In this document: positions 4,605 to 5,911 of the stretch, piece by piece
Layout of the letters: each line of letters begins with the position of its first letter
Position numbering within the stretch: position 1 is the first letter of the stretch
From: Phycisphaerae bacterium
GTDB taxonomy: Bacteria > Planctomycetota > Phycisphaerae > Sedimentisphaerales > Anaerohalosphaeraceae
Length of the DNA: 5,911 nt
Assembly: GCA_021736615.1 (NCBI GenBank)
Contig: JAIPFN010000066.1
Location: 1-5,911 of the forward strand
Direction of reading: 5' to 3'
Notes under the pieces: generated by a model
Databases searched by the model: none
Told to the model about the DNA's origin: nothing
What the model saw: only the letters and a program-made list of their open reading frames with translations
Program-made: the position numbers and the translations under genes

Positions 4605-5852
4605 ATGTTGCTTTGCTCACTTTTATTGGAGTCTATTTTGTTTAATAATACAAGTCCTAACATGGCAAAGATTGGTTTTATGATCGTAATATCAATTCTT
4701 TTATTTTCGGTAAATGTATATTCTGCACGAAATGATATAGAAAAATATGGAAGTGTTAAAGGTGAGCCAATCGACGGCGGTTTTTTCTTTTATGATAATG
4801 ACTATATTGAAGCGCCTTATGTTGTAGAACGACGTGGACTTGAAATATTTGTCAATGACATATATGTTGGTTTTGTACCTGAGTCGCATGACTGGCGGAT
4901 TATGACGGACCCGGGCGATCCGCCGGCAGGGACCAAACCCCCGACTACTTTTCCCTGGCCGGGCACAAAGGATTACGATAAATACTGGGGTCATAAATAC
5001 AGATATATTCGCGCAAAGAATAATAGGAAGGAGGCAAAACAGCAATTCCTGGATATAATTAGAAAGTTACCGTCTGTTGCCAGTATTGAAATGGACCCCA
5101 GTGCCGCAAACCAAAGAATCATTCATTTTGAAAGTGGCCAAACACAGACTATCAGTTTAAGTTCTGCGAATTACACAGATAGGCCGTTTCCCCCTGTTAT
5201 GAGTAAGGATGAGTTGATCAAAATGGCAGAGATGAACAGAGAACTATACGAAAGAAAGTTTCAAAGAATTAGCGGCTATATTGGTCACTCTGGTGGGGGA
5301 TGTATAGAAATGGGATCAGGTAGTGCAATTAAAATGATAGAAATTTTCATTTCCAATGAAAGCCCTAATGAGCGAATGAAAGCTATATCTAAGCACTATG
5401 GACCGAACTTCGCTGGAGAGCCCTTTATAAGTCAACTTAAAAGTATGCGGTTCAGTCCGCAACTGGTTGAAAGATTTAAGAGAATTCGCAAAGAGCTTGA
5501 GATAAAAAAACAGATGAAAAATGTGGCTGCCAATGCAAAGGCACATCTGAAATCAATAACAAATCCTGAGATTGTTCTGGATATCGATGGAGAGATTGTC
5601 TCCGCTGATCTAAAGACTAGTGAAACTATTAACAAAGGTGCTGATCAAGGCCCCAATGTTCCCAGAAAAACCTTTTCAACCAAAATAAAGAATCCTAATG
5701 TTAATGAAGAAAAGGTCCCTACAACTATCACGGAAAAACTAACTCCTGAAAATAAAAGCAATCCAATAATCTGGATAATCGTCGGCATATCAGCTTTAGC
5801 CGCAATAGTAATCATAGTCTCAATAACCACAAAGAAAACAAAACAAGAATAG
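4605..5852 (+). CDS. Signal-peptide protein with C-terminal membrane anchor, unknown family
   Basis: The longest frame gives 415 residues that I do not recognise as a known enzyme. A signal peptide lies at about residues 20-41 (AKIGFMIVISILLFSVNVYSA). The mature N-terminus has a compact GGFFFYDNDYIEAPYVVERR segment (58-77) followed by an IFVNDIYVGFVP strand pair, then a Pro-rich stretch (102-119). Residues 203-320 are mostly helical and charged; 320-385 are a Lys/Asn/Thr/Pro-rich spacer. Residues 387-408 form one membrane helix followed by KKTKQE, so the protein should be anchored with its bulk outside. Start: the ATG at 4605 has no Shine-Dalgarno. The in-frame TTG at 4638-4640, with GGAG (4628-4631) 6 bases before it, is at least as likely and leaves the signal peptide intact; the ATG at 4662 is a third choice. 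Position after the caspase-like gene suggests a substrate, receptor or inhibitor role, which is only inference. Confidence 0.75.
   Translation: MLLCSLLLESILFNNTSPNMAKIGFMIVISILLFSVNVYSARNDIEKYGSVKGEPIDGGFFFYDNDYIEAPYVVERRGLEIFVNDIYVGFVPESHDWRIMTDPGDPPAGTKPPTTFPWPGTKDYDKYWGHKYRYIRAKNNRKEAKQQFLDIIRKLPSVASIEMDPSAANQRIIHFESGQTQTISLSSANYTDRPFPPVMSKDELIKMAEMNRELYERKFQRISGYIGHSGGGCIEMGSGSAIKMIEIFISNESPNERMKAISKHYGPNFAGEPFISQLKSMRFSPQLVERFKRIRKELEIKKQMKNVAANAKAHLKSITNPEIVLDIDGEIVSADLKTSETINKGADQGPNVPRKTFSTKIKNPNVNEEKVPTTITEKLTPENKSNPIIWIIVGISALAAIVIIVSITTKKTKQE
4628..4631 (+). promoter_or_regulatory. Shine-Dalgarno for an alternative TTG start of the anchored protein
   Basis: GGAG in TTGGAG is followed 6 bases later by the in-frame TTG at 4638-4640. 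Starting there gives an N-terminus of MFNNTSPNMAKIG ahead of the hydrophobic core, a normal signal-peptide form. The ATG at 4605 directly follows the tail of the upstream stem-loop and has no ribosome site. Confidence 0.45.
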
Positions 5853-5911
5853 GAGCAATTTCGGTAATTTGAGTGGTTGATAAGCCGATAAAATAGACAC
5901 AGCAGGTCAAG

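Noticed and set aside
5286..5303. GHSGG (residues 227-231), resembling the GxSxG nucleophile elbow of alpha/beta hydrolases, in the anchored protein
   Set aside because: The surrounding sequence lacks the other expected strands and a plausible Asp/His arrangement, and Gly/Ser-rich turns give this pattern by chance.
5851..5911. AGGAG right after the last stop codon as a sign of another gene
   Set aside because: All ATG, GTG and TTG frames within reach of it close within a few codons before the window ends.

Overview
The window looks like a bacterial chromosome, possibly of the Planctomycetes/Phycisphaerae type. The reasons are a stand-alone ECF sigma factor with no anti-sigma gene beside it, several secreted proteins of unknown family, long gene-poor spacers with REP-like hairpins, and moderate GC. 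This is an inference from style; no marker gene settles it.

Left part (1-2036). On the minus strand, running off the left edge, is a CPBP-family intramembrane protease. Divergent from it, on the plus strand, is an endonuclease III-like HhH-GPD DNA glycosylase that most resembles the MagIII branch. It lacks the lyase lysine and has only three of the four iron-sulfur cysteines. A minus-strand gene for a helix-turn-helix protein converges on it, and a perfect 10-bp hairpin with a GAAA loop lies between the two, probably as a shared terminator.

Middle (2037-2613). About 575 bases hold no credible gene. They contain several perfect hairpins, including an 11-bp stem just upstream of the helix-turn-helix gene and a group of GC-rich REP-like stem-loops.

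Right part (2614-5852). Three plus-strand genes follow: an ECF sigma factor, a 369-residue exported protein with a caspase-type His/Cys signature (FTHG and IIACG, each after a hydrophobic strand), and a 415-residue protein of unknown family with a signal peptide and one C-terminal membrane anchor. A promoter-like TTGACA with an inverted repeat over its -10 region precedes the caspase-like gene. A 9-bp stem-loop separates it from the anchored protein. The arrangement is compatible with a regulator / secreted protease / surface partner module. Direct evidence for the functional link is only proximity and shared orientation, and this is the most interesting part of the window. I see no RNA genes, CRISPR arrays or intact mobile elements.
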